A DNA stretch of 64,000 nucleotides from JAFGNV01 sp964612485 (lineage in GTDB: Bacteria > Chloroflexota > Anaerolineae > 4572-78 > J111), in the NCBI GenBank assembly GCA_964612485.1, contig CAZTFF010000004.1, positions 1-64,000 of the forward strand, read 5' to 3'. The position numbers were made by a program, and so were the translations under genes. Within the stretch, counting starts at the first letter, position 1; each line of letters begins with the position of its first letter. This document shows positions 1 to 9,045 of the stretch, one piece after another. The notes beneath the pieces were generated by a model. It was not told the DNA's origin. It did not search any database and saw nothing but the letters and a program-made list of their open reading frames with translations.

Positions 1-62
1 AATTAACCGCTGCGTGCTGCAATTTTTTTGTCTGACGCGGGCTGAGGATAACCAGATTAAAC

Positions 63-106
63 AAGCCTCGAAGAACATTGGCATGCCTTCGAGGCTTATT
101 TTTTTT
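63..106 (+). terminator. Rho-independent terminator
   Basis: An 11-bp perfect stem (63-73 with 87-97) encloses a 13-nt loop and is followed by a run of T on the plus strand. It would end transcription of a plus-strand gene lying before the window. It abuts the murA stop codon, so it may also act on murA, but the T-run favours the plus direction. Confidence 0.75.
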
Positions 107-1391
107 ACTCTTTGACCCGCTTGATTTTTGCCCCTAATTCCAGTAGTTTCCCTTCGATATTTTCATATCCCCGGTCGATTTGAGCTATGTTGCGGATCAC
201 GGTCTGGCCATCGGCACAGAGAGCCGCAATCAGCAGGGCAATCCCGGCCCGGATGTCGGGGCTGGAGATGCCTTGCCGGTCGCCGCGCAGGGTGCTGGGG
301 CCTTGCACCACGGCCCGGTGCGGATCGCACAAGATGATGCGCGCACCCATCGAGATCAAGCGGTCTACAAAATAGAGCCGGCTCTCGTACATCTTTTCGT
401 GAAAAAGAACCGTGCCCGTGGCCTGGGTAGCGGCCACCAAAGTCACGCTCATCATATCGGCGGGGAAGGCGGGCCAGGGCGCGTCGTCTATTTTGGGGAT
501 GGCGTCGCCAATGTCGGGCAGCACCACCATCAGGTGGTTGTCGGGCAGAAACAGGTCGTTGCCTCGAATTTCCGGCTCGATGCCCAGCCGTTTGTAAACC
601 ATCAGCGTCATCCGCAGGTGTTCCGGCACCGCGTTTTTGATCAATATTTCCCCCTCGGTAATCGCGGACAGGGCGATAAAACTGCCGATTTCCAGATAAT
701 CGGACCCCAGCGTAAATTCGGTGCCGCGCAGCGATTTGACCCCATTGATGTTGAGGGTGTTAGAGCCGATGCCGGAGATTTTTGCGCCCATCTGGTTGAG
801 CATGAGGCATAAATCCTGCACGTGAGGCTCTGAGGCAGCGTTGCGTAAAATGGTAGTGCCTTCGGCCAGAACGGCCGCCAAAATGACATTTTCGGTGGCG
901 GTTACGCTGGCCTCTTCCAGCAAAATGTCCTGGCCGCGCAGTCTATCGGCCTTCAAAATAAAATCGCCGTTGTATTCAAAGCTGGCGCCCAGGGCTTGCA
1001 GGGCCATAATGTGGGTGTCTACCCGCCGCCGGCCAATCTGGTCGCCGCCCGGCTGGCACAGCCGAACTTCGCCTTCGCGGGCCAACATCGACCCCATCAA
1101 CACCAGCGCGCCTCGCATTTTGGCAAAGCGTTTGGGATCGGGCGTGGTGGATCGCAATTTTCCGGCCCGGAGGGTGGCGCTGTGGTTGTTATGATGGGTC
1201 ACTTCCACGCCCAAATTTTCCATAATGTGTAACATCGTACGGACATCACCGATGTTGGGCAGGTTGTGCAAAATAACCGGCTGATCGGTCAGCAAAGCCG
1301 CCGATATAAGCGGAAAGGCGGCGTTTTTGTTTCCGCTGGGGATCACAACTCCCTGTAGAGGGGTGTTTCCTTCGATAACGAATGATTCCAT
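105..1391 (-). CDS. murA: UDP-N-acetylglucosamine 1-carboxyvinyltransferase (MurA), Asp variant
   Basis: It transfers enolpyruvate from PEP to UDP-GlcNAc, the first committed step of peptidoglycan synthesis, in the cytoplasm. The two-lobed EPT fold is recognisable end to end: family start MESFVIEG, the substrate-binding SGNKNAA at about residues 19-25, and the loop PGGDQIG at about 114-120. The usual loop is PGGCxIG, so the catalytic and fosfomycin-target Cys is Asp here (about residue 117). I place the start at the ATG at 1391, which gives 428 aa and the family N-terminus; a TTG 18 nt upstream is possible but adds a non-family extension. It follows the SAM adenosyltransferase gene by only a few bases, so the two are probably co-transcribed. 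Confidence 0.95.
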   Translation of the reverse strand: MESFVIEGNTPLQGVVIPSGNKNAAFPLISAALLTDQPVILHNLPNIGDVRTMLHIMENLGVEVTHHNNHSATLRAGKLRSTTPDPKRFAKMRGALVLMGSMLAREGEVRLCQPGGDQIGRRRVDTHIMALQALGASFEYNGDFILKADRLRGQDILLEEASVTATENVILAAVLAEGTTILRNAASEPHVQDLCLMLNQMGAKISGIGSNTLNINGVKSLRGTEFTLGSDYLEIGSFIALSAITEGEILIKNAVPEHLRMTLMVYKRLGIEPEIRGNDLFLPDNHLMVVLPDIGDAIPKIDDAPWPAFPADMMSVTLVAATQATGTVLFHEKMYESRLYFVDRLISMGARIILCDPHRAVVQGPSTLRGDRQGISSPDIRAGIALLIAALCADGQTVIRNIAQIDRGYENIEGKLLELGAKIKRVKE

Positions 1392-1410
1392 AGGTCTGTT
1401 TGTATTCAAG

Positions 1411-2214
1411 CTATTGATGATGGATGAGTTTGACCATGTCGCCCACTTTTACGCCCAGGGCCAGCGCGGCGTTGCCGTTACGCAGCGCGATTTCGATATG
1501 ATCTCGCTGGCTGCCCACATAAGCCAGCAATTCTCCTTCATTTACATCGGCAAAGGTGCGGCACAGCGAGCGGACGGTTTCCGGCCCAACTTTAAAAGCC
1601 ACCTGCTCCGGGTTTTTGATATCCTTGGGGGTCAAGTTCAGGATCAAATTACCAAAACGATCCACGTGGATCACCTGGCATTCACCATTTTGTTGATTAG
1701 CACTAAAATCCAGTCGAACCAAATTAATGGCCGACGGCCCTAATTTGCTCAAGGGAACACCACAGGCGATATGGGCTGCCGCAGGCGCAAAAATATCCCG
1801 TCCGTGAAAGGTGGCGCTGACATTGGATAGTTGGTAATCCGGGTTGGTCAACGTCACCGCCTCAAGAATGTTAAGGCTTGGCGTGGACAGAACCAGGCTG
1901 AGCACGCCGTTATCGGGGCAGACAAAGGTGCCGTGGTCGGTGTGTACGGCTATCGCCCGGCGCTTGCTGCCAACCCCGGGGTCTACCACTACGCAATGGA
2001 TCGCGTGGGGCGGATAATAGGCAAATGCTTGATACAAAACAAAGGCCGCCGTCTGAATATCCTGCGGCGGAATCTGGTGCGATAGGTTGGTGAGTACCGC
2101 CGAGGGGCAAATGCCCAAAATGACGCCACACATGGTGCCCACATAGCCGTCTTTTTCCCCAAAGTCGGTAGTGAGCGTGATAATGGGTGAATGGTTTGGT
2201 TGTGATGTGTTCAT
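1411..2214 (-). CDS. SAM hydroxide adenosyltransferase (DUF62 / SAM-dependent halogenase-like family)
   Basis: This 267-aa protein belongs to the DUF62 superfamily, which contains fluorinase, chlorinase and the common hydroxide adenosyltransferases that split S-adenosylmethionine into adenosine and methionine. Visible family motifs are TDFGEKDGYVG near the N-terminus and VDPGVGSKRRAIAV at about residues 75-90, followed by a beta-rich C-terminal domain. Most bacterial members are hydroxide enzymes rather than halogenases, and the ordinary context supports this reading, although I cannot align the halide-loop region here. An SD-like GGAG lies about 9 nt before the ATG. The stop is a few bases from the murA start region, suggesting an operon. 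Confidence 0.85.
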   Translation of the reverse strand: MNTSQPNHSPIITLTTDFGEKDGYVGTMCGVILGICPSAVLTNLSHQIPPQDIQTAAFVLYQAFAYYPPHAIHCVVVDPGVGSKRRAIAVHTDHGTFVCPDNGVLSLVLSTPSLNILEAVTLTNPDYQLSNVSATFHGRDIFAPAAAHIACGVPLSKLGPSAINLVRLDFSANQQNGECQVIHVDRFGNLILNLTPKDIKNPEQVAFKVGPETVRSLCRTFADVNEGELLAYVGSQRDHIEIALRNGNAALALGVKVGDMVKLIHHQ

Positions 2215-2388
2215 AAGCAGTTAATCTCCAACGATCTATTTTACGTCAGCAGCCCAAGAGCGTCAAAATATTGCAAACTGCTTGAAACACATGGTGATTA
2301 TACCTGTTGGGGCCGCTTTTACCCACCGGCTCCCCATTAACCGGCCCACAATCAACCCACGATTTTTTGGACAGAGCTTTTGCAATGA

Positions 2389-2417
2389 TTGTACATCACC
2401 GGGCTTTTTGTTATAAT
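2389..2417 (+). promoter_or_regulatory. Sigma-A type promoter of the cation exchanger gene
   Basis: TTGTAC (2389-2394), a 17-bp spacer and a perfect TATAAT (2412-2417) form a near-consensus promoter. It shows that the in-frame TTG at 2389 is not the start codon; translation should begin at 2455. Confidence 0.8.
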
Positions 2418-2454
2418 GGTTCAAGTTTTTCCACTTCTTTGTTGGGGGTTTCAA

Positions 2455-3552
2455 ATGGGATCAGCACTGGTAAGCCTGGTAATAATGGCGATGGCCATCT
2501 ACCTGTTGGCTATTCTCACCGACGGATTTTTCATCAAGAGCTTGGATCAAATCTCAAAAAATTGGGGATTACCCCACAATGTAGCCGGGGCTTCCTTAAT
2601 GGCTATGGGATCATCCGCGCCGGAACTGGCCATTGCCCTGTTTGCGCTGTTTTTAGGCGGTGGCGAACACAGCGATGTTGGCATCGGCACCATCGTGGGG
2701 TCGGCTGTGTTCAACATTTTGATGATTACGGGGATCTCGGCCATTGTGCGTCCGGCCAAAGTGACCTGGCGGGTGGTCGTGCGCGATTGCGTGATCTATA
2801 CGGCCAGTATCGGCCTGCTGCTGGTGGCCTTTGCCGATGGCATCATCACCCTGATCGAAGCGCTGGCCTTTTTGGGCCTGTACGGCGTTTATATCTTCAT
2901 CCTGTTCCAATGGGAAGCCTTTGTGCCCGGCGAAGAAGAAGAGGTCGTGCCGCTGGTGGAAACAAGCATGGTCCAGCCGGAGCAAAACGATGTGCCCTGG
3001 TACCAGGCCGTCAATCACGTGGTGGAACGGATTTTTGGTTTTTTAACCGGCGATCCAAGAAAATCTTATATTCGGGCCTTCCTGGTTTCAATTGTGATTA
3101 TCGCCGCCATCAGCTGGGTATTGGTGGAACATTCGGTCAATTTTGCCCAGGCAATCGGCATCCCGCCGATTATTGTGGCCCTAACCGTGCTGGCGGCGGG
3201 AACCTCGGCCCCGGATCTGATTTCTTCCGCGATTGTGGCCAAGCAGGGGCGCGGTGAAATGGCGATAGCCAACGCGGTCGGCTCCAACATTTTTGATATT
3301 TTGGTTGGCCTGGGTTTACCCTGGCTCATTGCCCTGCTGGCGTTGGGCGAAAATATTCACGTCGGCACCGAGAATCTGTGGCTATCAACCCTGATCCTGC
3401 TGGCAACCGTGATTCTACTGTTCGTGCTCCTTTCTACAGACCGTTTGTTGACCCGCTTAGAAGGCTGGGGATTGGTAATTGTCTATATTGTATTTGTTCT
3501 ATGGACATGGCTGGAAGAAACACTGATGCGCTGGTTGGGATTTGTGGGCTGA
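2455..3552 (+). CDS. Sodium/calcium exchanger family protein (CaCA)
   Basis: A polytopic inner-membrane antiporter of the CaCA superfamily (YrbG-like), expected to exchange Ca2+ for Na+ or H+. Both alpha repeats are visible: MGSSAPELAIALF with GTIVGSAVFNI in the first half, and LAAGTSAPDLISS with ANAVGSNIFDILVG in the second. An acidic cytoplasmic loop (EEEEV region) separates the halves. I chose the ATG at 2455 (365 aa) because it has a GGGGG SD about 6 nt upstream and begins directly with the first membrane helix; the longer frame reads through the promoter at 2389-2417. It is a single gene divergent from the SAM adenosyltransferase. Confidence 0.9.
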   Translation: MGSALVSLVIMAMAIYLLAILTDGFFIKSLDQISKNWGLPHNVAGASLMAMGSSAPELAIALFALFLGGGEHSDVGIGTIVGSAVFNILMITGISAIVRPAKVTWRVVVRDCVIYTASIGLLLVAFADGIITLIEALAFLGLYGVYIFILFQWEAFVPGEEEEVVPLVETSMVQPEQNDVPWYQAVNHVVERIFGFLTGDPRKSYIRAFLVSIVIIAAISWVLVEHSVNFAQAIGIPPIIVALTVLAAGTSAPDLISSAIVAKQGRGEMAIANAVGSNIFDILVGLGLPWLIALLALGENIHVGTENLWLSTLILLATVILLFVLLSTDRLLTRLEGWGLVIVYIVFVLWTWLEETLMRWLGFVG

Positions 3553-3568
3553 TTGCCAAAAAAAGTGT

Positions 3569-3597
3569 TTGCCCCCACTTATGATCCGTGCTACAAT
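3569..3597 (+). promoter_or_regulatory. Promoter of the S41 protease pair
   Basis: TTGCCC (3569-3574), a 17-bp spacer and TACAAT (3592-3597). It lies about 75 bp before the ATG at 3672 and rules out the in-frame GTG at 3588 as the start. Confidence 0.65.
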
Positions 3598-3671
3598 TTA
3601 AAGTTATTGGGTTGCAAATAAGTTTGATTACCTTCAAACACAACCCATATCTCACAAGCCTAGAGGCCGAT

Positions 3672-4859
3672 ATGCAAACACTCTCCAAAATTATCATTAC
3701 CACGCTGGTTGCACTGGTTATTTTTGTGGCCGGCGCGGGAACCGGCTATATCTTCCGAGATTTTATCATCAACGATCAGCCCACCGAAGAAGAAGTGGGT
3801 GATTTTTCCATCTATTGGGAAGCCTGGCACCACGTTGAAGAACAATTTTATGGCAAATTGCCCGAATCGCCGGCATCCACTTATGGGGCCATCAAAGGCG
3901 CGCTGGCAACGTTGGAAGATCCCTATACCATTTTTATCGAACCCGAACCCGCCGCCAAAGAAAAAGCCCAACTCGAAGGCCAGTTTGGCGGAATTGGCGC
4001 TTACGTGCAGCAAGATGCCGAAGGCCGGATCGTCTTAGACCCCATGCGCGATCAAGCCGCCGAACAGGCGGGGCTGCAAAGCGGCGATGTGTTGATAGCC
4101 ATTGACGGCGCGCCCCTCACCCTCGAAATGACGATTGATGAGGTGGTGTCCCTGATCCGCGGCGAGGTGGGCACCGACGTGGTGCTCACGATTGAGCGCG
4201 AGGGCGAAGAAGCGCCGCTAGACATCACCATCACCCGCGCCATCATCGAAACCCCCAGCGCCCACTGGCGAATTTTAGAAGAAGCGCCCACCATTGGCTA
4301 CATTCAACTCACCGCCTTTACCGAACGCAGCAACAAAGAACTGAACCAGGCGTTTGATGAACTATCGGCCCAGGGAGCGGAATCCTATATCCTAGATTTG
4401 CGCAACAACGGCGGCGGCCTGCTGGATGCGGCGGTCGATGTGACCAGCCAGTTTTTGCGAGAAGGTGTTGTGCTGCGTGAGGATCGCCGTAACCAGGGCG
4501 AGCGGATTTATGATGTCCGCAGCGGCGGCAAAGCGCTGGATCAACCGCTGGTGGTGCTGATCAACGGCGGAACCGCCAGCGCCAGCGAAATTGTGGCCGG
4601 CGCGCTGCAAGATTACAACCGTGCTACGCTGATTGGCGAAAAAACCTTTGGCAAAGGCAGCGTGCAACTCATCTATGAGCTGTCCGACGACTCCCGGCTG
4701 CACGTCACCGTAGCCAAATGGTTTACGCCCGACAACAACGTCATCGACGGCACCGGCCTGACCCCGAATATTGAAATATTGTTTACCGAAGAAGACCACG
4801 CCAACGGGCGCGATCCACAACTGGAACGCGCGATTCAATTTTTGCAAAATGGCGAATAA
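3672..4859 (+). CDS. S41 family C-terminal processing protease (CtpA-like), copy 1
   Basis: A membrane-anchored serine protease of the tail-specific/CtpA type, working outside the membrane. Order of parts: an N-terminal transmembrane anchor (about residues 5-25), a cap helix region, a PDZ domain (about 95-180, with GLQSGDVLIAIDG) and the S41 core. The catalytic Ser is in NGGTASASEIVAG and the catalytic Lys in GEKTFGKGSVQ. The ATG at 3672 (395 aa) has AGAGG 6 nt upstream. A paralogue follows 33 bp downstream in the same direction and order of domains, so this is a tandem duplication, probably one transcript from the promoter at 3569. Confidence 0.92.
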   Translation: MQTLSKIIITTLVALVIFVAGAGTGYIFRDFIINDQPTEEEVGDFSIYWEAWHHVEEQFYGKLPESPASTYGAIKGALATLEDPYTIFIEPEPAAKEKAQLEGQFGGIGAYVQQDAEGRIVLDPMRDQAAEQAGLQSGDVLIAIDGAPLTLEMTIDEVVSLIRGEVGTDVVLTIEREGEEAPLDITITRAIIETPSAHWRILEEAPTIGYIQLTAFTERSNKELNQAFDELSAQGAESYILDLRNNGGGLLDAAVDVTSQFLREGVVLREDRRNQGERIYDVRSGGKALDQPLVVLINGGTASASEIVAGALQDYNRATLIGEKTFGKGSVQLIYELSDDSRLHVTVAKWFTPDNNVIDGTGLTPNIEILFTEEDHANGRDPQLERAIQFLQNGE

Positions 4860-4892
4860 CAAACAAATTGTAGATACGGATAAGTTTTTCTT

Positions 4893-6113
4893 ATGATGAA
4901 AAAAGTGGTAAAAATTACAGCAGTTTTGACGTTGGTGATGATTATTGCCGCCGGTTCCTTTGTGGCCGGCATGTTTTTTTACGCCCGTTTTTATGGCGCA
5001 GATACCCCGCCGGTGATTGCCGCGCAGGCCAGCCCTCCCTCGGAGGAAGAGATCCCCCCTGAATTTGCCACCTTTTGGGAAGCGTGGTCCTTTCTAGACG
5101 AGCAGTTTTACGGCGACATCCCGCCCGACAACGAGCGCGTTTACGGCGCTATTCGCGGTATGGTCACTTCTTTTGGCGATCAGCACACTGGTTTTATTGA
5201 TCCAATCCGGGCCGAAGTGTTCAGCGAAGACATTAGCGGCAGCTTCGAAGGCATTGGCGCTACCATTCGGCTGGATGAATTTGGCCGGCTGATGGTGGTT
5301 GATCCCATGCCGGAGCGTCCCGCCTTCAAAGCCGGCCTGCGCCCCGGCGACATTATTGTGGAAGTAGATGGACAATCTCTGGAAGGTCTGAGCCTGTACG
5401 AAGACGTGCTGCTCATTCGCGGCCCCGCCGGAACCACCGTGAACTTAACCGTCTTCCGCGAAGGCGAACCAGATTTTCTGGAAATACCGGTGGTCCGCGC
5501 CAAAATCGAGATCGAAATTGTTGAATCAGAACTGCTGGAAAACAACATCGGCTACGTGAGCCTCACCCAGTTCAGCCAGGGAGCCGCCGAAAGCGTGGCC
5601 GAAGAGATCGAATCGCTGCGGGAACAGGGCGCAACCCAACTTATTTTCGACCTGCGCAGCAACCCCGGCGGCCTGTTATCCGAGGCCATCGATGTCAGCG
5701 CCCTGTTCATCGAAGAGGGCACGGTGGTCATCGAGCGGCTCAAAGGTAACGAAGAAAGAAAATTTGATGCCGACCGGGGCAATCACGTAGCGGTAGATAT
5801 TCCCCTGGTGATCCTCACCAACGGCGGCAGCGCCAGCGCCAGCGAGATTGTTGCCGGCGCGGTGCAGGATTACGAGCGCGGCACCGTCATTGGTGAGCAA
5901 ACCTTTGGCAAAGGCTCGGTTCAACTGCCGCACACCCTGTCGGACGGCTCGGAACTGCGCGTTACCGTGGCCGAATGGTTGACCCCCTCAGGCCGCCAAA
6001 TTCACGAAGAAGGTATTGCGCCCGATATTCAGGTGGAAATGACCTTTGAGGATGTGGAAGCGGAACGCGATCCCCAACTGGACGAAGCGATTGAGTTTTT
6101 AAGCGGTAACTGA
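4893..6113 (+). CDS. S41 family C-terminal processing protease (CtpA-like), copy 2
   Basis: A 406-aa paralogue of the preceding protease with the same plan: N-terminal membrane anchor, PDZ domain (GLRPGDIIVEVDG at about residues 148-160) and S41 core with Ser in NGGSASASEIVAG and Lys in GEQTFGKGSVQ. Both catalytic residues are kept, so both copies should be active. Sequence divergence is considerable, which argues for an old duplication with separate substrates rather than a recent copy. The SD is weak (GGATAAG region), compatible with translation coupled to the upstream gene. A strong terminator follows. Confidence 0.92.
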   Translation: MMKKVVKITAVLTLVMIIAAGSFVAGMFFYARFYGADTPPVIAAQASPPSEEEIPPEFATFWEAWSFLDEQFYGDIPPDNERVYGAIRGMVTSFGDQHTGFIDPIRAEVFSEDISGSFEGIGATIRLDEFGRLMVVDPMPERPAFKAGLRPGDIIVEVDGQSLEGLSLYEDVLLIRGPAGTTVNLTVFREGEPDFLEIPVVRAKIEIEIVESELLENNIGYVSLTQFSQGAAESVAEEIESLREQGATQLIFDLRSNPGGLLSEAIDVSALFIEEGTVVIERLKGNEERKFDADRGNHVAVDIPLVILTNGGSASASEIVAGAVQDYERGTVIGEQTFGKGSVQLPHTLSDGSELRVTVAEWLTPSGRQIHEEGIAPDIQVEMTFEDVEAERDPQLDEAIEFLSGN

Positions 6114-6127
6114 TCTAATCAAAAAAT

Positions 6128-6158
6128 AAAAAGCCGGGCTACCACGACCCGGCTTTTC
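6128..6158 (+). terminator. Rho-independent terminator of the S41 pair
   Basis: A 10-bp stem (6128-6138 with 6148-6157) rich in GC and ending in TTTT lies 15 bp after the stop codon of the second S41 gene. The A-run on the left makes it partly bidirectional. Confidence 0.85.
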
Positions 6159-6321
6159 AAAAAGGAGGAGAAAAGAATGTCAATTTGCGTTGACTGTCTT
6201 TACTATACCTCCACTTCTTCTAATTTGCTTGACATTTGTGCAATGGCGGCTTGCTGAATAGCCTACGCCAACCTAACGTCGAATCCGACGTCTCAGGATC
6301 ATTTCAAACCGATCCTGGGAG

Positions 6322-6395
6322 TCCGCGAAGGGCCGCTAAGTAACGCGAAGAAAATTCTTAGCGCAACTTGGCGTGGCTTCGCGGATTCTTTTTTG
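6322..6395. repeat. Intergenic nested palindrome with a T-rich end
   Basis: Outer arms TCCGCGAAG (6322-6330) and CTTCGCGGA (6377-6385) enclose inner arms CGCTAAG (6334-6340) and CTTAGCG (6357-6363), then a T-rich tract. The words CGCGAAG and CGCTAAG recur with small changes inside the element. The remaining 6169-6321 stretch holds no gene that I can support. It could serve as a terminator on the plus strand. Confidence 0.7.
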
Positions 6396-6406
6396 TTTTT
6401 AATCGC

Positions 6407-8875
6407 CTACTCCCACCGCAGCGACACATCATCCACATACATCGCGCTCAACCCGGAGCAGCCCCGGTTGAGTACGCTGAAATACACATAAACCGTCTGG
6501 CCGCGCATATGAGAAACATCAAAGGTGCGGTTTTCCCAGGTTTGGCTGTCGCTCAAATTCACGGAAAGCGGTTCAACCATGCGGAAGTAGTTGTTGAGCA
6601 AGGCGATGTACTGCAAATCAACCCCGCAGGCATCCTGACTGATGGGATAGACATTGGCATTGAGCACCACCCGGTTGGCCTCGGCGGGGATGGTCACTTT
6701 CTGCCACACCGAACTGAAGCTGAAGATGTTGTAGCCGCCGGTTGCGCCCAGGCGCGCGGAGCGATTGCCGCTGAACACCACCTCGGTGTTGTAGCCGCCC
6801 CGGATAGGCGTATCGCCAAAGACCCAGCCTTCGTCTGTTTCAAAGCCGCCGTTGGTCAGCAGTTCGCCCGGCGGGAGCGGCATCGAGGTTGGGGTGGGGG
6901 TGGGTGTATCGGTGACGGGAGGCGGTTCGGTGGGTGTTGGCGTTGGGGTGGGGGTGTCAACACAGGGTGGGAGCGGGGTGGGCACGGGCAGAGATTTGGT
7001 AAGCTGGTTGTTGGTTTCGTCGCTTTCTTCAACATCATTATTGACATCCACAATGGCCGCAGCTTCCGGCGGGTTGAAGCCGTAGAACAGCGAGGTGTTG
7101 GCCCCGGCAGCCAGGCTGGGTACGGTTTGCTCCACACCGTTGAGCATCACCACAAAGGTGCCGGCGTCCGCCGAGCCGTTGTTGGCAATCCACACACGGG
7201 TCCCCAAATCTTCTGGATGCGGGCCGCACTGGGGCGGCGTGCCCGGCTCATACACAATATCGGTGACAACCAGATCGGGCAGATTGCCCGGCACCGGCGT
7301 AAATGTAACGGTGGGCGTAGGCGTATCGGTGGGCGTTATCGGCGGTTCGCCGCCAATGGCCGCCAAAGCATCAGCAGCCTGGATCAGACCCGCGCCAAAT
7401 TGATCGGCAGGCCCAACGCTGCGGGCGGTCTGCACCAACGCGCTGCGGATTTGGTCTACCGTGGCATTGGGGTTGACCGATTTCAATAATCCGGCCACAC
7501 CCGCCACATGGGGCGAGGCCATAGATGTGCCTTCGAAAAAGAGGTAGGTAAACGAGCCGGGAGCCTTGAACGTTTGCTGCAAAATCCCATCGCCGTAGCC
7601 ATCTTGGTTCTGGTCCACTTTGGTGTTGCCGCCGGGCGCCATCACATCAATTTGAGGGCCAAAGTTGCTGTAAGGGGCGCGGGTGTTATCAAATTGCACA
7701 GCCCCTACGGCAATCAGATTGTCGTAGGCCGCCGGAAATTCGACCGGCCCGTTGTTGTTGCCAGCGGCGGCCACTACCACTACGTTGTTCTGGTAAGCGT
7801 ATTGAATGGCTTCGGCCAGGGCCTGCGAGCCGGAACGACCGGCCAGGCTCAGGTTGATCACGTTCGCGCCCTGGTCAACAGCATAGATGATGCCCTGGAT
7901 AATGTGCTCGTAGCTACCCTGCCCATCAGACCCTAACACCTTGACCGGCAAAACGGTGGCATTGAAGGCCACGCCGGCCACGCCCACGCCGTTGTTGGTA
8001 CTCTGGGCGATGGTGCCGGCCACGTGAGTGCCGTGGCCCTGGTCGTCGGTGGGGTCATTATCCTGATTGGCAAAATCATAGCCGGGCAGCCGGTTGGTAT
8101 TGGCCATATCAGAGCCGCCAAAATCGACGCCGGTATCCACCACGGCAATGGTTACATTCTGGCCGGTAGATTGGTCCCAGGCGGAAGGCAGTTGGATGGC
8201 CGCATAATGCCATTGGTAAGAAAAGTAAGGATCGTTGGGGGTGAGCGGCGCCGGCGCGTAAACCGGTTCAGCCGTAATACCGGCCACAAAATTGGGTTCG
8301 GCAAACTCCACATTGGCATCTTGCGACATCGCGGCGGCGGCATCTTCAGGCGAGACCGCCGGATCGAATTCCACGGTGTAGAGTTGGTTAACCGCGTCGG
8401 GAACCCGCTGCGACAGGCTTTCCAGGCTATCGTCCAAACCTTCGGCCACCGGTTCGATAACGGGCTGCAAACTAACTGCGCCAATCTGTTGGAGTGTTTG
8501 GTCCAGGGTAGGCACGCCGGCGGCTACCACGCCCTGGGCAGTCATTTCGGTGCTGCGGGCCTGGATGGCGGCTTGTGGAGCCAGTTTGGCCAATACCTTC
8601 CCCGGCACCGGAGCTACGTCCGGGGTGGTTGGGGCAGAGACAACGTCTGTAGAGAGCGCTTCTTCTGCCGGAGGCGGCGGTTCTTCGGGCGGTGGTGCCG
8701 GTTCTTCCGTTTCCGACGGTGGTTCTTCGGTTGAGGGAGGAACGGTTTCTTCCGTACCAGGCTGGGGCACGTCGATATCGGCGGCGCCCCGCGGGTTGGG
8801 AATTTCACATCCCGACAGCACAATCGCCAGGATCAGCAAGATGGGCACCAGCAATTTTAACGGTCGTTTCATCAT
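6407..8875 (-). CDS. Secreted subtilisin-like (S8) serine protease lipoprotein with CARDB and C-terminal beta domain
   Basis: An 822-aa extracellular protease. The N-terminus is a lipoprotein signal (hydrophobic stretch ending LSGC, Cys about residue 23), followed by a Glu/Pro-rich spacer and a fervidolysin-like prodomain (about 90-200). The S8 catalytic domain follows, with Asp in AVVDTGVDFGG (about 248), His in GHGTHVAGT (about 284), the oxyanion Asn in AAGNN and Ser in GTSMASPHVAG (about 450). After it come Thr/Pro linkers around a CARDB domain (about 532-625) and a C-terminal jelly-roll domain of carbohydrate-binding type (about 670-822). The start has an AGGAGA SD. It sits beside the dockerin/cohesin cluster but has no dockerin itself. 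Confidence 0.93.
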   Translation of the reverse strand: MMKRPLKLLVPILLILAIVLSGCEIPNPRGAADIDVPQPGTEETVPPSTEEPPSETEEPAPPPEEPPPPAEEALSTDVVSAPTTPDVAPVPGKVLAKLAPQAAIQARSTEMTAQGVVAAGVPTLDQTLQQIGAVSLQPVIEPVAEGLDDSLESLSQRVPDAVNQLYTVEFDPAVSPEDAAAAMSQDANVEFAEPNFVAGITAEPVYAPAPLTPNDPYFSYQWHYAAIQLPSAWDQSTGQNVTIAVVDTGVDFGGSDMANTNRLPGYDFANQDNDPTDDQGHGTHVAGTIAQSTNNGVGVAGVAFNATVLPVKVLGSDGQGSYEHIIQGIIYAVDQGANVINLSLAGRSGSQALAEAIQYAYQNNVVVVAAAGNNNGPVEFPAAYDNLIAVGAVQFDNTRAPYSNFGPQIDVMAPGGNTKVDQNQDGYGDGILQQTFKAPGSFTYLFFEGTSMASPHVAGVAGLLKSVNPNATVDQIRSALVQTARSVGPADQFGAGLIQAADALAAIGGEPPITPTDTPTPTVTFTPVPGNLPDLVVTDIVYEPGTPPQCGPHPEDLGTRVWIANNGSADAGTFVVMLNGVEQTVPSLAAGANTSLFYGFNPPEAAAIVDVNNDVEESDETNNQLTKSLPVPTPLPPCVDTPTPTPTPTEPPPVTDTPTPTPTSMPLPPGELLTNGGFETDEGWVFGDTPIRGGYNTEVVFSGNRSARLGATGGYNIFSFSSVWQKVTIPAEANRVVLNANVYPISQDACGVDLQYIALLNNYFRMVEPLSVNLSDSQTWENRTFDVSHMRGQTVYVYFSVLNRGCSGLSAMYVDDVSLRWE

Positions 8876-8910
8876 GTTTTCTCCTGCAAAAATTAGGGCC
8901 AGACATTATA

Positions 8911-8990
8911 AAAATTGTGAATTTTTAATTCTTAATTGCGAATGGTTGATCGTTTACCATTGACGCTCGCTATTAATTGTTCACAATTTT
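8911..8990. repeat. AT-rich intergenic palindrome
   Basis: Arms AAAATTGTGAA (8911-8921) and TTCACAATTTT (8980-8990) enclose a smaller pair, AATGGT (8941-8946) and ACCATT (8956-8961). The words ATTGTGAA and TTAATTG are repeated inside. It lies in the gap before the S8 protease; a possible minus-strand TATAAT at 8910-8905 touches its left edge. Confidence 0.65.
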
Positions 8991-9045
8991 GTTCATTGTA
9001 TTTTTATCAATAAAAAATTGTTGATGTTGGTACGATCAGCGTTTA

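Noticed and set aside
2307..3257. 316-codon frame overlapping the exchanger gene
   Set aside because: Different frame of the exchanger gene, with Arg/Gly/Cys-rich sequence and no signal.
6368..7489. Long plus-strand frame opposite the S8 protease
   Set aside because: Shadow of a high-GC gene; His/Arg/Gly-rich composition and no start signal.
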